DNA from: Halomontanus rarus | Lineage (GTDB): Archaea; Halobacteriota; Halobacteria; Halobacteriales; Natrialbaceae | Assembly: GCF_029338335.1 (NCBI RefSeq) | Contig: NZ_CP119797.1 | Length of the DNA: 64,000 bases | Strand: one strand, 5' to 3' | Shown here: piece by piece, positions 1 through 7,311 of the stretch | How the letters are laid out: each line of letters begins with the position of its first letter | Numbering within the stretch: the first letter of the stretch is position 1 | Position numbers and translations under genes: made by a program | The notes under the pieces: generated by a model | The model's input: the letters and a program-made list of their open reading frames with translations, nothing else | What the model was told of the DNA's origin: nothing | Database searches by the model: none

Positions 1-1085
1 AGTTCAAGGAGGAGCCGCTGATCGAACAGGCGATGCCCCAGAGCATCGTCGATCGCTTCGACCTCGGCGAGGATCCGGTCCAGGCGGTCAGCGACGTCTC
101 GATCGAACTCGGCGAGGAGGACGTCCTCGTCCTGTTGGGAGAGAGTGGCAGCGGAAAGACGACCCTCGGACGGACCGCAATCGGGATTCAGGAGCCGACC
201 GAAGGGACCGTCAAGTATCGCGGCTACGACGTTCAGGACGTCGAAGACGGGCGTCACAGCGGCGAGATTTACTACGAGGACGTCAGGCGGGCGCTCCAGA
301 TCGTCCACCAGGACTCCAACGCCGCGTTGAACCCTTACCGAACGATCCGAGCGACGCTGTCTGAGCCGCTGAAGCTCTGGTTCCCGGACCTGGACGTGAA
401 CGACCGGAACGAACGCATCCTCTCGATGCTCCGGACGACGGGCGTGACGCCGGCGGAGGACTACATGGATCGGTACCCCCACGAACTCTCCGGCGGGGAG
501 CAACAGCGGGTCGCGATCATCCGCGCGATGCTCGTCGAACCCGACGTGATCCTCGCCGACGAGGTCGTCAGCGCCCTCGACGTCTCCTTGCGGATCGACA
601 TCATGGACCTGCTCGTCGACCTCCAGGAGATGTTCAGCACGTCTTACATCTTCATCTCGCACAACCTGACTAACGCCCGGTACTTCGCCGAGAAGACCGA
701 CGGGAAGATCGCGGTCGTCTACCTCGGTGAGATCGTCGAGATCGGAACGCCCGAAGAGGTCATCGAGAACCCGAAGCATCCGTACACGCAGATCCTCCGG
801 TGGGCGTCGCTTCCCCTCGACCCGGTCGAAGCTCGAGAGACGATCACCGAGCCGTCGCCGGTGATGACCGAGGAGGCCCCCGATCCGTCGGACCCACCCT
901 CCGGGTGTCGGTTCCACCCCAGCTGTCCGAAGGCTCGCGAGGCCTGTACGCGGGAGGATCCGGAGCTCGTGTCCGAGGAGGGGTCGCCCGATCACCTCTC
1001 GGCGTGTTTCCGTGAGGATTCCACCCACGAGTACTGGCAGAGTGAACCGCTCCACGGCGAGGAACACGAGATCCCCGAACGATAA
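1..1085 (+). CDS. Oligopeptide/oligosaccharide ABC transporter ATP-binding protein (Opp/Dpp F-type), 5' end missing
   Basis: This is the ATPase of an Opp/Dpp-type importer that would power uptake of peptides or, in this locus, oligosaccharides. The frame stays open to the window edge and reads FKEEPLIEQA before the first in-window ATG at 33, so the true start is probably upstream. Counting from that ATG, Walker A (GESGSGKT) is at residues 36-43, the ABC signature LSGGEQQRV near 153, and Walker B followed by SALD near 180. The Walker B region reads ILADEVVSALD, where this class usually has DEP. The Cys-containing tail (CRFHPSCPKAREAC) is the oligopeptide-transporter C-terminal domain. Its permease genes must lie upstream, and a possible binding protein is at 24131. 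Confidence 0.9.
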   Translation, partial: FKEEPLIEQAMPQSIVDRFDLGEDPVQAVSDVSIELGEEDVLVLLGESGSGKTTLGRTAIGIQEPTEGTVKYRGYDVQDVEDGRHSGEIYYEDVRRALQIVHQDSNAALNPYRTIRATLSEPLKLWFPDLDVNDRNERILSMLRTTGVTPAEDYMDRYPHELSGGEQQRVAIIRAMLVEPDVILADEVVSALDVSLRIDIMDLLVDLQEMFSTSYIFISHNLTNARYFAEKTDGKIAVVYLGEIVEIGTPEEVIENPKHPYTQILRWASLPLDPVEARETITEPSPVMTEEAPDPSDPPSGCRFHPSCPKAREACTREDPELVSEEGSPDHLSACFREDSTHEYWQSEPLHGEEHEIPER

Positions 1086-1102
1086 TCGAACCGACGGATA
1101 CA

Positions 1103-1109
1103 ATTAATA
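1103..1109 (+). promoter_or_regulatory. TATA-like box for the 83-aa membrane protein
   Basis: The AT-rich TTAATAT lies about 30 bases before the ATG at 1138 in otherwise GC-rich DNA. This fits a haloarchaeal promoter giving a leaderless or short-leader transcript. Confidence 0.45.
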
Positions 1110-1137
1110 TCTCACGGACGAAATACGACGATTACCA

Positions 1138-1389
1138 ATGAAATACATCACATCGACACTGTACTCGCGCTTCGAACACCCGTTGCTGGCGTCGCTGTTC
1201 ATCGCGTCGGGACTCTTCGCCGCCTTCGGGGTCATCACCCAGATCGTCACCACCAGCGGCGTCGCCGCCGGGTTCTTCGGCGTCTACGCCATCGTGACGG
1301 CGCTGCTCGGCCTGCTCGGATACGGCATGATCTTCGTCGTCAAGCAGATCTCGGAGGTCAGAGACAACATCGCACCGCACGCGAACTGA
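1138..1389 (+). CDS. Small two-helix membrane protein of unknown function
   Basis: This 83-residue protein has two clear hydrophobic segments, at about residues 15-38 and 43-68, separated by a short loop. The second is followed by a charged tail (VKQISEVRDN). Basic residues are few. I do not recognise the family. It is short and monocistronic, with its own TATA-like box 30 bases upstream, and lies between the ABC ATPase and the first pectin gene. Codon use is haloarchaeal, so it looks like a real gene. A role in transport or envelope function is only a guess from the membrane topology. Confidence 0.65.
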   Translation: MKYITSTLYSRFEHPLLASLFIASGLFAAFGVITQIVTTSGVAAGFFGVYAIVTALLGLLGYGMIFVVKQISEVRDNIAPHAN

Positions 1390-1608
1390 CGCGACGACTG
1401 TCGGCCAGTCGACGCCCGAACCCGACCGAACGGCCGAGTTTTCGACGCCCGAGATCCGACTATATCCGCTCCGATCAGAGCGGCGGCTCTGGGCGGGACC
1501 GTGCTTTCGCCCGAAATCGTCTCGCTGGTCTCGAGAGCGAAAAAACGAAGGTAAAAAGCGAGCGAGACGGCCCGAACGCTTAATACCGTTACCCGAAAGG
1601 AGTCGGCC

Positions 1609-2826
1609 GTGACGTCCGATTCCACTTCCGACGACGAGCGCGAACTTAGCCAGGGACCGAAAGCCGGCCGACACTGGACGCCGGAACTCGAGGAGTACGT
1701 CGACCCGGGCACCGGTGCTCGAGTCCGACAGCTCACGACGCAGCCGGGCGCGCAGGATCACCACCTCTACTTCACGACGGGCGGCTGGTACGACGACGGC
1801 CGCCGACTGCTGTTGCGGTCGGTGCGCGAGGGCGAGTGGGACCTGTTCTCGATCGATCTCGAGACCGGTCAGTTGACCCAGCTGACCGACCTGCCACAGG
1901 ACGTCAGCGGGTCGACGCGGGTCAACGAGCGCACCGGCGAAGTGTACTTCGCCTACAGTTTCGAGGGCGAAGCCTACGACAACGACGTGATCGTCGGACT
2001 CGACCTGCACACCCTCGCCGTGCGTCCCGTCGTCGAGAAGCCCGAGGGCTACGACGACTACAACTTCGGCGTCGACGACGTGCTGGCGGACGACGAGCGC
2101 CTGCTCGTCTCGGTCGGCGAGCGGACCGACGGAGAAGGGCACGCCGGGATTCACGAGACTTACCCGCAGAGCGCGATCTTCACCGCGGAGATCGAGGGCG
2201 ACGACGACCTCGAGTTGGTCCACGGCGAGGAGTACTGGATCAGCCACGTCAACGCTTCGCCGACCCGACCCGAATTGCTCACGTACTGTCACGAGGGGCC
2301 GTGGGATTACGTCGACAACCGAATCCACGTCGCGAACCTCGAGACCGGGGAGACGTACCGGCTCCGGGAGACCGACGAGGAGACGGCGGTCGGCCACGAG
2401 TACTGGCTGGCCGACGGCGAGTACGTCGGCTACCACGGCTGGCGCGGCGAGCGGACCCCGGAGGACAGTTTTCACGGGACGGTCCGCTACGACGACACGG
2501 ATCGCCTCGAGACGAAGATTCCCGTCCGTCGAACCCACTGTCACTCGAACACGCGCGAGCGGTTCGTCTGCGACGGCGACGACACGAAGGCGCAGTACCT
2601 CCTGCTGTACGAACGCGACGAGGACGGCGAGTATCGCCAGCCGCGAAAACTCGCGAGCCACGCGTGGGGCGAGGACAGCCCGCATCCGCACTCGCGCTTT
2701 AGCCCGGACGGGTCGACGGTCGTGTTCGGCGCGGACCGGGCGGGGCCGGACAACGACGTCTTCCTCGTCGACGTCCCCGACGACGTCACGACGTTGCCCC
2801 TCTACCACGATCCGAACGCCGAGTGA
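1609..2826 (+). CDS. Oligogalacturonate lyase-like protein, PL22 family (paralogue 1)
   Basis: PL22 enzymes cleave short, often unsaturated oligogalacturonides by beta-elimination inside the cell, giving 5-keto-4-deoxyuronate. The 405-residue product has no signal peptide. It shows the family opening (GPKAGRHW, then DPGTGARVRQLT), TolB-like propeller repeats such as LFSIDLETGQLTQLTD, and conserved His clusters. H228 is in CHEGPW, H263 in GHEYW, H310 and H312 in THCHSN, and H359 and H361 in HPHSRF. In characterised PL22 enzymes such histidines hold Mn2+ and supply the base. The start is GTG, with GGAG at 1599-1602 and an AT-rich box near 1580. It is followed by a second PL22 gene on the same strand. 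Confidence 0.85.
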   Translation: MTSDSTSDDERELSQGPKAGRHWTPELEEYVDPGTGARVRQLTTQPGAQDHHLYFTTGGWYDDGRRLLLRSVREGEWDLFSIDLETGQLTQLTDLPQDVSGSTRVNERTGEVYFAYSFEGEAYDNDVIVGLDLHTLAVRPVVEKPEGYDDYNFGVDDVLADDERLLVSVGERTDGEGHAGIHETYPQSAIFTAEIEGDDDLELVHGEEYWISHVNASPTRPELLTYCHEGPWDYVDNRIHVANLETGETYRLRETDEETAVGHEYWLADGEYVGYHGWRGERTPEDSFHGTVRYDDTDRLETKIPVRRTHCHSNTRERFVCDGDDTKAQYLLLYERDEDGEYRQPRKLASHAWGEDSPHPHSRFSPDGSTVVFGADRAGPDNDVFLVDVPDDVTTLPLYHDPNAE

Positions 2827-2941
2827 CTCGAGCGGGAGCCGAGGTTTCGGTCTACCGACTCGAGCGAGGCGAGATTCAAGAGACGCGGCACCGATTTCCG
2901 ATACACGCAGGGGTATACGGCCGAACGGAGTGGTCGTCCGT

Positions 2942-4114
2942 ATGGCTGAGAATATCACTCAGGGACCTCGAGCGGGGAGCCACTGGCCCTCGGAAGGAGA
3001 CGTGTACGACGATCCGAACACCGGGGCGACGGTGCGCCGGTTGACGGGGTATCCGGGCGCGAGCAGTCTCCACCCGTACTTCACGGAGCCGTGTCTGTAC
3101 GACGACGGTCGCCGCATGGTGGTGTCGTCCGATCGAACCGGCGACTCGCAGGTGTTCTCGATCGATCTGGAGACCGGGCTGCTCACCCAGCTCAGCGACG
3201 TTCCGGCCGTCGAGTCGGGGACCTCGAGCCGACCGGCGATCGTGGAAAACGGCGACGAGGTGTACCGCTGGAGCGGCGATCAGATGGTCGCGATCGACCT
3301 CGCGACCCTGTCCGTCCGGTCGCTGTACGAGAAGCCGTCGGGATATCACGGGAAGATTCCGGGGGTCTCCGCCGACGGGGCGAACGTCATCGTCTCGATC
3401 GTCGAGGACGTGCGCGATCGAACCGGAGACGACTGGATGACCGAAAAGTTCGAACTCGGACCGCACTCGAAGGTGCTCTCGATCCCGACCGACGGCGGCG
3501 AGGTCGAAACGATCGTGGAGGACGACAGGTGGATCGGCCACGTCAATCCGTCGCCGACGCGACCGGAACTCCTGACCTACTGCGAAGAGGGGCCGTGGGG
3601 TCGGGTCGACAATCGGATCTGGGTCGTCGATCGCGAGACGGGCGAAACCTGGAAAGTCCGGGAGATGCCCGGCGAGGGCGGCGTCGGCCACGAGTACTGG
3701 CTGGCCGACGGCGAGCGGGTCGGCTACCACGGCTGGGAGACCGGTTCGGACGGGGACGGTGACCGTCGAGCGTTCGCCGGAAGCGCCCGATACGACGACA
3801 CGGACCGCATCGAGACCGAGATCCCCGGCGGCGGAACGCACACCCACTCGAACACCCCCGAACTGCTGGTCACCGACGGGAGCACGGACATCCCGTGTAC
3901 CCTCCTGTACCGATACGACGAGGAGACGGGCGAATACGAGGGGCCGCGCACCCTCGCGACTCACGACTGGCAGTCCGGGAGTCCGCACCCCCACTCGCGT
4001 CTCCTTCCGGACGGCTCGGGCGTCGTCTTCGACTCGAATCGGTACGACGGGACCGGCGACGTGTTCCTCGCCGAGATTCCGCCGTTCGAAGACCTGCCGA
4101 AGTACGAGGCGTAA
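2942..4114 (+). CDS. Oligogalacturonate lyase-like protein, PL22 family (paralogue 2)
   Basis: This is a second cytoplasmic PL22-type propeller of 390 residues. It shares the N-terminal GPRAGSHW signature, the FSIDLETGLLTQLSD repeat and the His-bearing blocks GHVNPSP, CEEGPW, GHEYWLADGE, GTHTHSN and PHPHSR. The position that is His in paralogue 1 (CHEGPW) is Glu here (CEEGPW), so substrate or mechanism details may differ. I chose the ATG at 2942 over an in-frame GTG at 2930 because the protein then begins directly before the conserved ITQGPRAG segment. GGAG at 2927-2930 could serve as a ribosome site. It is 115 bases behind paralogue 1 and may be co-transcribed with it. Confidence 0.85.
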   Translation: MAENITQGPRAGSHWPSEGDVYDDPNTGATVRRLTGYPGASSLHPYFTEPCLYDDGRRMVVSSDRTGDSQVFSIDLETGLLTQLSDVPAVESGTSSRPAIVENGDEVYRWSGDQMVAIDLATLSVRSLYEKPSGYHGKIPGVSADGANVIVSIVEDVRDRTGDDWMTEKFELGPHSKVLSIPTDGGEVETIVEDDRWIGHVNPSPTRPELLTYCEEGPWGRVDNRIWVVDRETGETWKVREMPGEGGVGHEYWLADGERVGYHGWETGSDGDGDRRAFAGSARYDDTDRIETEIPGGGTHTHSNTPELLVTDGSTDIPCTLLYRYDEETGEYEGPRTLATHDWQSGSPHPHSRLLPDGSGVVFDSNRYDGTGDVFLAEIPPFEDLPKYEA

Positions 4115-4232
4115 CCGCACGCTCGAGCGTGACCGTCCCGTCGGGGCGGATGGGTCTCACTCGGATCGAACGCACGAGACGCGAGAAGAGAAAGTCGACC
4201 CGAACACCGCTGGGACGTCACACGATTCGCGG

Positions 4233-5273
4233 TCAGTCGCCGCCGAACCGGAACACCGGTTTGATGACCTCCGAGTTTAGGAAGGCCTCGAACGCCGTCG
4301 CAGGGTCCGACGTCGAGTAGGACGTCGAAACGATTTCGTCGGCGTCGATCGTCCCGTTTTCCATCAGTCGAAGCGCCTGTTCGAAGTTCGACCAGGTCGA
4401 GCCGTAGGACGTGGTGACCTCGATTTCGCCGCGAACGACCGGCGTCATGAACAGTTCGCTCGGTTCGCCCGGGAGCCCGACGACGACGACCTGACCGCCC
4501 TTGCGAACGACGTCGACCCCCGTCTCGATGCCGGTGCGGTGGCCCGTTGTGTCGAAGACCACGTCGAAGCCGATCCCGTCGGTGCGCGCGTCGACGGCCT
4601 CGTCGAGGTCGTTCGACTCGATATCGATCGTGTCGATTCCGATTCGCTCGAGCTGTGGGAGTCGGGACGCGGCGTCCCGCTCGAGGCCGGAGACGAGGAC
4701 GTTCGCCCCCATCGAGTCGGCGATCACGGCGACGAGGACGCCGATGGGGCCGGGGCCTTGGACGAGGACGGTGTCTCCCGGCGTGACGGCCGACCGGGAG
4801 AACACGGCGCGGGTCGCGATGCTCGTCGGTTCCGTGATGGCGGCGTGTCCCAGCGGGACGCCGTCGGGGACCGGGTGGAGGTGCTGGGGATCGACGACCG
4901 TGAAGTCCGCGTACGCTCCGTCCCGGTGCATTCCGGTGATCGAAAAGTTCTGACAGACGTTCTCCTGTCCGTTCTTGCACTGAAAGCACTCCCCACAGTG
5001 ATGAATTGGTTCCTCGACGATCCGGTCGCCGGGTTCGAACGCCGTGACGTTCGCGCCGACCGCAACGACTTCGCCGGAGTACTCGTGACCCATGATCCGA
5101 GGGATCGGGATCCACTCGTAGCCCCCCTCGTACCGGTAGGCGTGTGCGTCACTTCCACAGAGCCCTGCGGTGTGGACCCGGACGAGGACCTCCCCGGAAT
5201 CGGGTTCCGGACGTTCTCCTTCCTGTACCTCGACTGCCTCTGGACCTGTTTGGACTATCTGCTTCATTGACAT
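4233..5273 (-). CDS. Zinc-dependent medium-chain alcohol/polyol dehydrogenase
   Basis: This 346-residue MDR-superfamily oxidoreductase resembles sorbitol, threonine and galactitol dehydrogenases. It has the catalytic zinc segment GLCGSDAH, then GHEYSGEVVAVG, the structural-zinc cysteines in CGECFQCKNGQENVC, and the nucleotide-binding turn QGPGPIGVL. The sugar or polyol substrate cannot be read from the sequence. In this locus, oxidation or reduction of a pectin-derived sugar is likely. The start is placed at the ATG at 5273 (MSMKQIVQ), with a second ATG two codons later. Longer in-frame starts lack family similarity. It is convergent with PL22 paralogue 2 and divergent from the RICIN lipoprotein. 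Confidence 0.85.
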   Translation of the reverse strand: MSMKQIVQTGPEAVEVQEGERPEPDSGEVLVRVHTAGLCGSDAHAYRYEGGYEWIPIPRIMGHEYSGEVVAVGANVTAFEPGDRIVEEPIHHCGECFQCKNGQENVCQNFSITGMHRDGAYADFTVVDPQHLHPVPDGVPLGHAAITEPTSIATRAVFSRSAVTPGDTVLVQGPGPIGVLVAVIADSMGANVLVSGLERDAASRLPQLERIGIDTIDIESNDLDEAVDARTDGIGFDVVFDTTGHRTGIETGVDVVRKGGQVVVVGLPGEPSELFMTPVVRGEIEVTTSYGSTWSNFEQALRLMENGTIDADEIVSTSYSTSDPATAFEAFLNSEVIKPVFRFGGD

Positions 5274-5728
5274 ATATCCCCGCGAAACGAGGGTACCGAA
5301 TACCGGCCAGAACGAATGCCACACCCTCGACCGATCGGGTGGTCAAACGTGCTCGACGACGCCTGCCCGTAACATACCGCTCGTGTACAGCGATAACTCG
5401 TTGTCGTGTGGTCACAAATAGCTTGGGGCCGCGGTGACTGTCGTGTTCAGAGACGTGTGTGCGTTGTGCTCTCCTTCAGATCGGCGCTCCCGAGTGTTCT
5501 CGGTCGAGTGAGGGAATCTCGTACCGGAATCGAGTTTGTCGAAGCGACGATGACGACACCTGAACCACCGATTTCTCGCATCGAGTTGGCTCTACCGCGC
5601 ACCTACCGAAGACCGGTGTCGACTGCCGGCGACGAATCCCGGTACTGCACATTGGTACCATGCGTCTTTGTGTCAGAGTGGAGAGAGGATCGTCATCGTT
5701 TTACTCGCCTGATCGCAGAGTTCCAATT
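5274..5728. other. Divergent intergenic region without a convincing gene
   Basis: These 455 bases separate the start of the dehydrogenase from the start of the RICIN lipoprotein and should hold both promoters. Base composition is lower in GC and less biased in the third position than the flanking genes. The open frames across it give Cys/Arg-rich nonsense-like proteins, and I see no gene. A TTTTACT box at about 5698-5704 lies roughly 27 bases before the lipoprotein ATG. Confidence 0.6.
5698..5704 (+). promoter_or_regulatory. TATA-like box for the RICIN lipoprotein
   Basis: A T/A-rich TTTTACT lies about 25-31 bases before the ATG at 5729 and supports that start over the upstream in-frame ATG at 5660. 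Confidence 0.4.
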
Positions 5729-6724
5729 ATGGGAAAGTTGAGCCCTAGCCGACGTCAATTCGGTATCGGACTCGCCACTACGCTCAGCGCGTCGCTCGCA
5801 GGGTGTGTGAACGATGGATCACGAACGGACGACGCAGCGAGCGGCGGCGAAACTGGTGACACGGAAACGGAAGCGAACGAAGACGAGAGCGGGGGGAACG
5901 GCGACACCAAGGAAACCGACGAGGACGGACCGGTGACGTACGAACCGCCCGAACTCTCCCTTCGCTTCGAAACCGAGAACGGCGATCCGGTCTCGCAGGG
6001 CTTCAGCCTCGAGATCGACCAGCGCGACAGCGGTTTCGTGTTCCGACGGGATTACTACGGTCGGGTGACCGAGACGGACGAAATCGAAGACGGCGTCGCG
6101 ACGTACAAGTGGGACGACGGCACCTACGACGTCACGGTCGAGCCCATCGACGAAGACGAGTTCGAGGTCCTCGACGACCGGTTCGAGGCGTTCGAACCGG
6201 CCGAAGCCGAGTTCGAGTTCGACGGCGAGGACACAGAGGTTGCGCTCGAACTCGAGGGAGCGCTCGCCGACGACGAGGTGCCGCCGGTCACGATGGACGG
6301 GACCTACCGCATCGACGTGCTCTTCAGCGAACTCCCGATCGGCGTCGCGGACGGCTCGACGGACGCCGGTGCAACCGTCGAACAACAGGAGTGGGTCGAC
6401 GAGCAGTCCCAGCAGTGGAACGTCGAGGTCGTCGACGAAGCGGACGCGACCCACCGTATCGAAGCCGCTCACAGCGGTCACGTCCTGCAGGTCGAAGGCG
6501 CGAGCACCGAAGCGGGTGCAACGGTCGTTCAGGGCGAGTGGGAAGAGGAGGACCACCAGCTCTGGACGATCGATCTCGGCGCGTCGGACGGGTACGTCCT
6601 CACGAACGTCAACAGTGGCATCGAACTCGCGCTGGACGGCGACCTGGCCGCGGCGGGAGAAGACATCCTTCAGCGGTCCTTCAGCGGTGCAGAAGCCCAG
6701 ATGTTCTCGTTCGAGGCACTCTAG
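5729..6724 (+). CDS. Tat-exported lipoprotein with C-terminal RICIN (beta-trefoil lectin) domain
   Basis: The 331-residue protein begins MGKLSPSRRQFGIGL, a Tat motif followed by a hydrophobic stretch and the lipobox LAGC, so it should be anchored outside the membrane. Next come an acidic Gly/Asp/Glu linker and a beta-sandwich-like middle domain at about residues 80-185. The C-terminal third (about 190-331) has RICIN beta-trefoil repeats with QQW, HQLW and the GASTEAGATVVQ block. RICIN modules bind galactose-type and other sugars. A likely job is holding pectic glycans at the cell surface. The same lectin module ends two beta-helix proteins in this window. No catalytic domain is evident. Confidence 0.75.
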   Translation: MGKLSPSRRQFGIGLATTLSASLAGCVNDGSRTDDAASGGETGDTETEANEDESGGNGDTKETDEDGPVTYEPPELSLRFETENGDPVSQGFSLEIDQRDSGFVFRRDYYGRVTETDEIEDGVATYKWDDGTYDVTVEPIDEDEFEVLDDRFEAFEPAEAEFEFDGEDTEVALELEGALADDEVPPVTMDGTYRIDVLFSELPIGVADGSTDAGATVEQQEWVDEQSQQWNVEVVDEADATHRIEAAHSGHVLQVEGASTEAGATVVQGEWEEEDHQLWTIDLGASDGYVLTNVNSGIELALDGDLAAAGEDILQRSFSGAEAQMFSFEAL

Positions 6725-6795
6725 GCGACGTAGCCCGTCGGTCGTAATTCGAGGACATTGGTATCGTAGAGTAGTCACCTAAAATACGTTTCTGT

Positions 6796-6816
6796 GCCGG
6801 GCAAAGTCTGTCCGGC
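6796..6816. terminator. Hairpin downstream of the RICIN lipoprotein gene
   Basis: GCCGGGCA and TGTCCGGC form an 8-bp stem (one G-T pair) around a 5-base loop, 72 bases after the stop codon. It could help end transcription or stabilise the mRNA end. There is no T-run after it. Confidence 0.3.
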
Positions 6817-6873
6817 AAGACCGTACGTTTGAGTTGTCTGTCCCGCTATGATACGTGTGATTACGCGCCAAAC

Positions 6874-6897
6874 AATTACAACCATATGGTTGTAAAT
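6874..6897. promoter_or_regulatory. Palindromic candidate operator, copy 1
   Basis: TTACAACCATATGGTTGTAA at 6876-6895 equals its own reverse complement over 20 bases. A close match (20 of 24 positions over 6874-6897) occurs at 56577-56600, which makes chance unlikely and suggests a dimeric DNA-binding protein site. No gene starts next to it. Confidence 0.5.
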
Positions 6898-7209
6898 AGA
6901 TCCCGAAGGCAGTCCGTGCGAGCACGGATCTAATTCGTTTGATAGACTCGAGAGAAGCCGTATGCGTCGGGTATCGCTTGCGACCGACCGACCGGTGCTG
7001 GACGGACTCTCGAGGCCGCCGAGTCGGGACGACTCCCGTCGAGTATCGTCCGGTATCGACGGACGCGAGTGTGTGAACGACACACAAGACGGATCGAACC
7101 AGTCGAAGAACGAGCGGCGAGTGACGAAACGAAGTGCAGCCGGCCGCGTCCGTCCGATACTACCAGATGGTGTGAGTGTCACTCGATACAATCGATGGTC
7201 GACGAACGT

Positions 7210-7289
7210 TCGACGGTACGGCAATCCTGGGTCGAGTGTGCGACCAAATTCGACGGTACGGAAATCCTGGATCGGACGTGCGACCAGAT
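7210..7289. repeat. Two-copy 40-bp tandem repeat
   Basis: Copy 1 (7210-7249) and copy 2 (7250-7289) both begin TCGACGGTACG and differ at about six positions. A third copy seems to start at 7290 and breaks off. The copies directly abut without spacers. The repeat ends about 22 bases before the GH78 stop codon. Confidence 0.7.
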
Positions 7290-7311
7290 TCGATGGCGAC
7301 GCGGGCGACCG

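Larger units (their letters stand above)
6725..7311. other. Gene-free region between convergent genes, with palindromes and a tandem repeat
   Basis: These 587 bases lie between the end of the RICIN lipoprotein and the end of a GH78 gene. They hold a hairpin at 6796-6816, a perfect 20-bp palindrome at 6876-6895, a tight hairpin at 6913-6928 and a 40-bp tandem repeat at 7210-7289. No frame here has haloarchaeal coding bias. Since both neighbours end towards it, its palindrome does not sit in a normal promoter. Confidence 0.7.

Noticed and set aside
1132..2958. 608-residue open frame on the minus strand opposite the first PL22 gene
   Set aside because: It is an antisense shadow of a GC-rich gene. 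The product is a Val/Arg/Asp-rich low-complexity protein without a recognisable domain, and the plus strand carries the PL22 motifs.
5406..5741. 111-residue open frame in the divergent spacer
   Set aside because: It has poor third-position bias, a Cys/Arg-rich product, and overlaps the promoter and start of the lipoprotein gene.
6775..7224. 149-residue minus-strand open frame in the palindrome region
   Set aside because: Codon use is unlike the neighbours, it crosses the palindromes and hairpins, and no domain pattern is visible.
7210..7289. CRISPR or insertion-sequence end
   Set aside because: There are two 40-bp copies in tandem without spacers, no terminal inverted repeats and no transposase frame.
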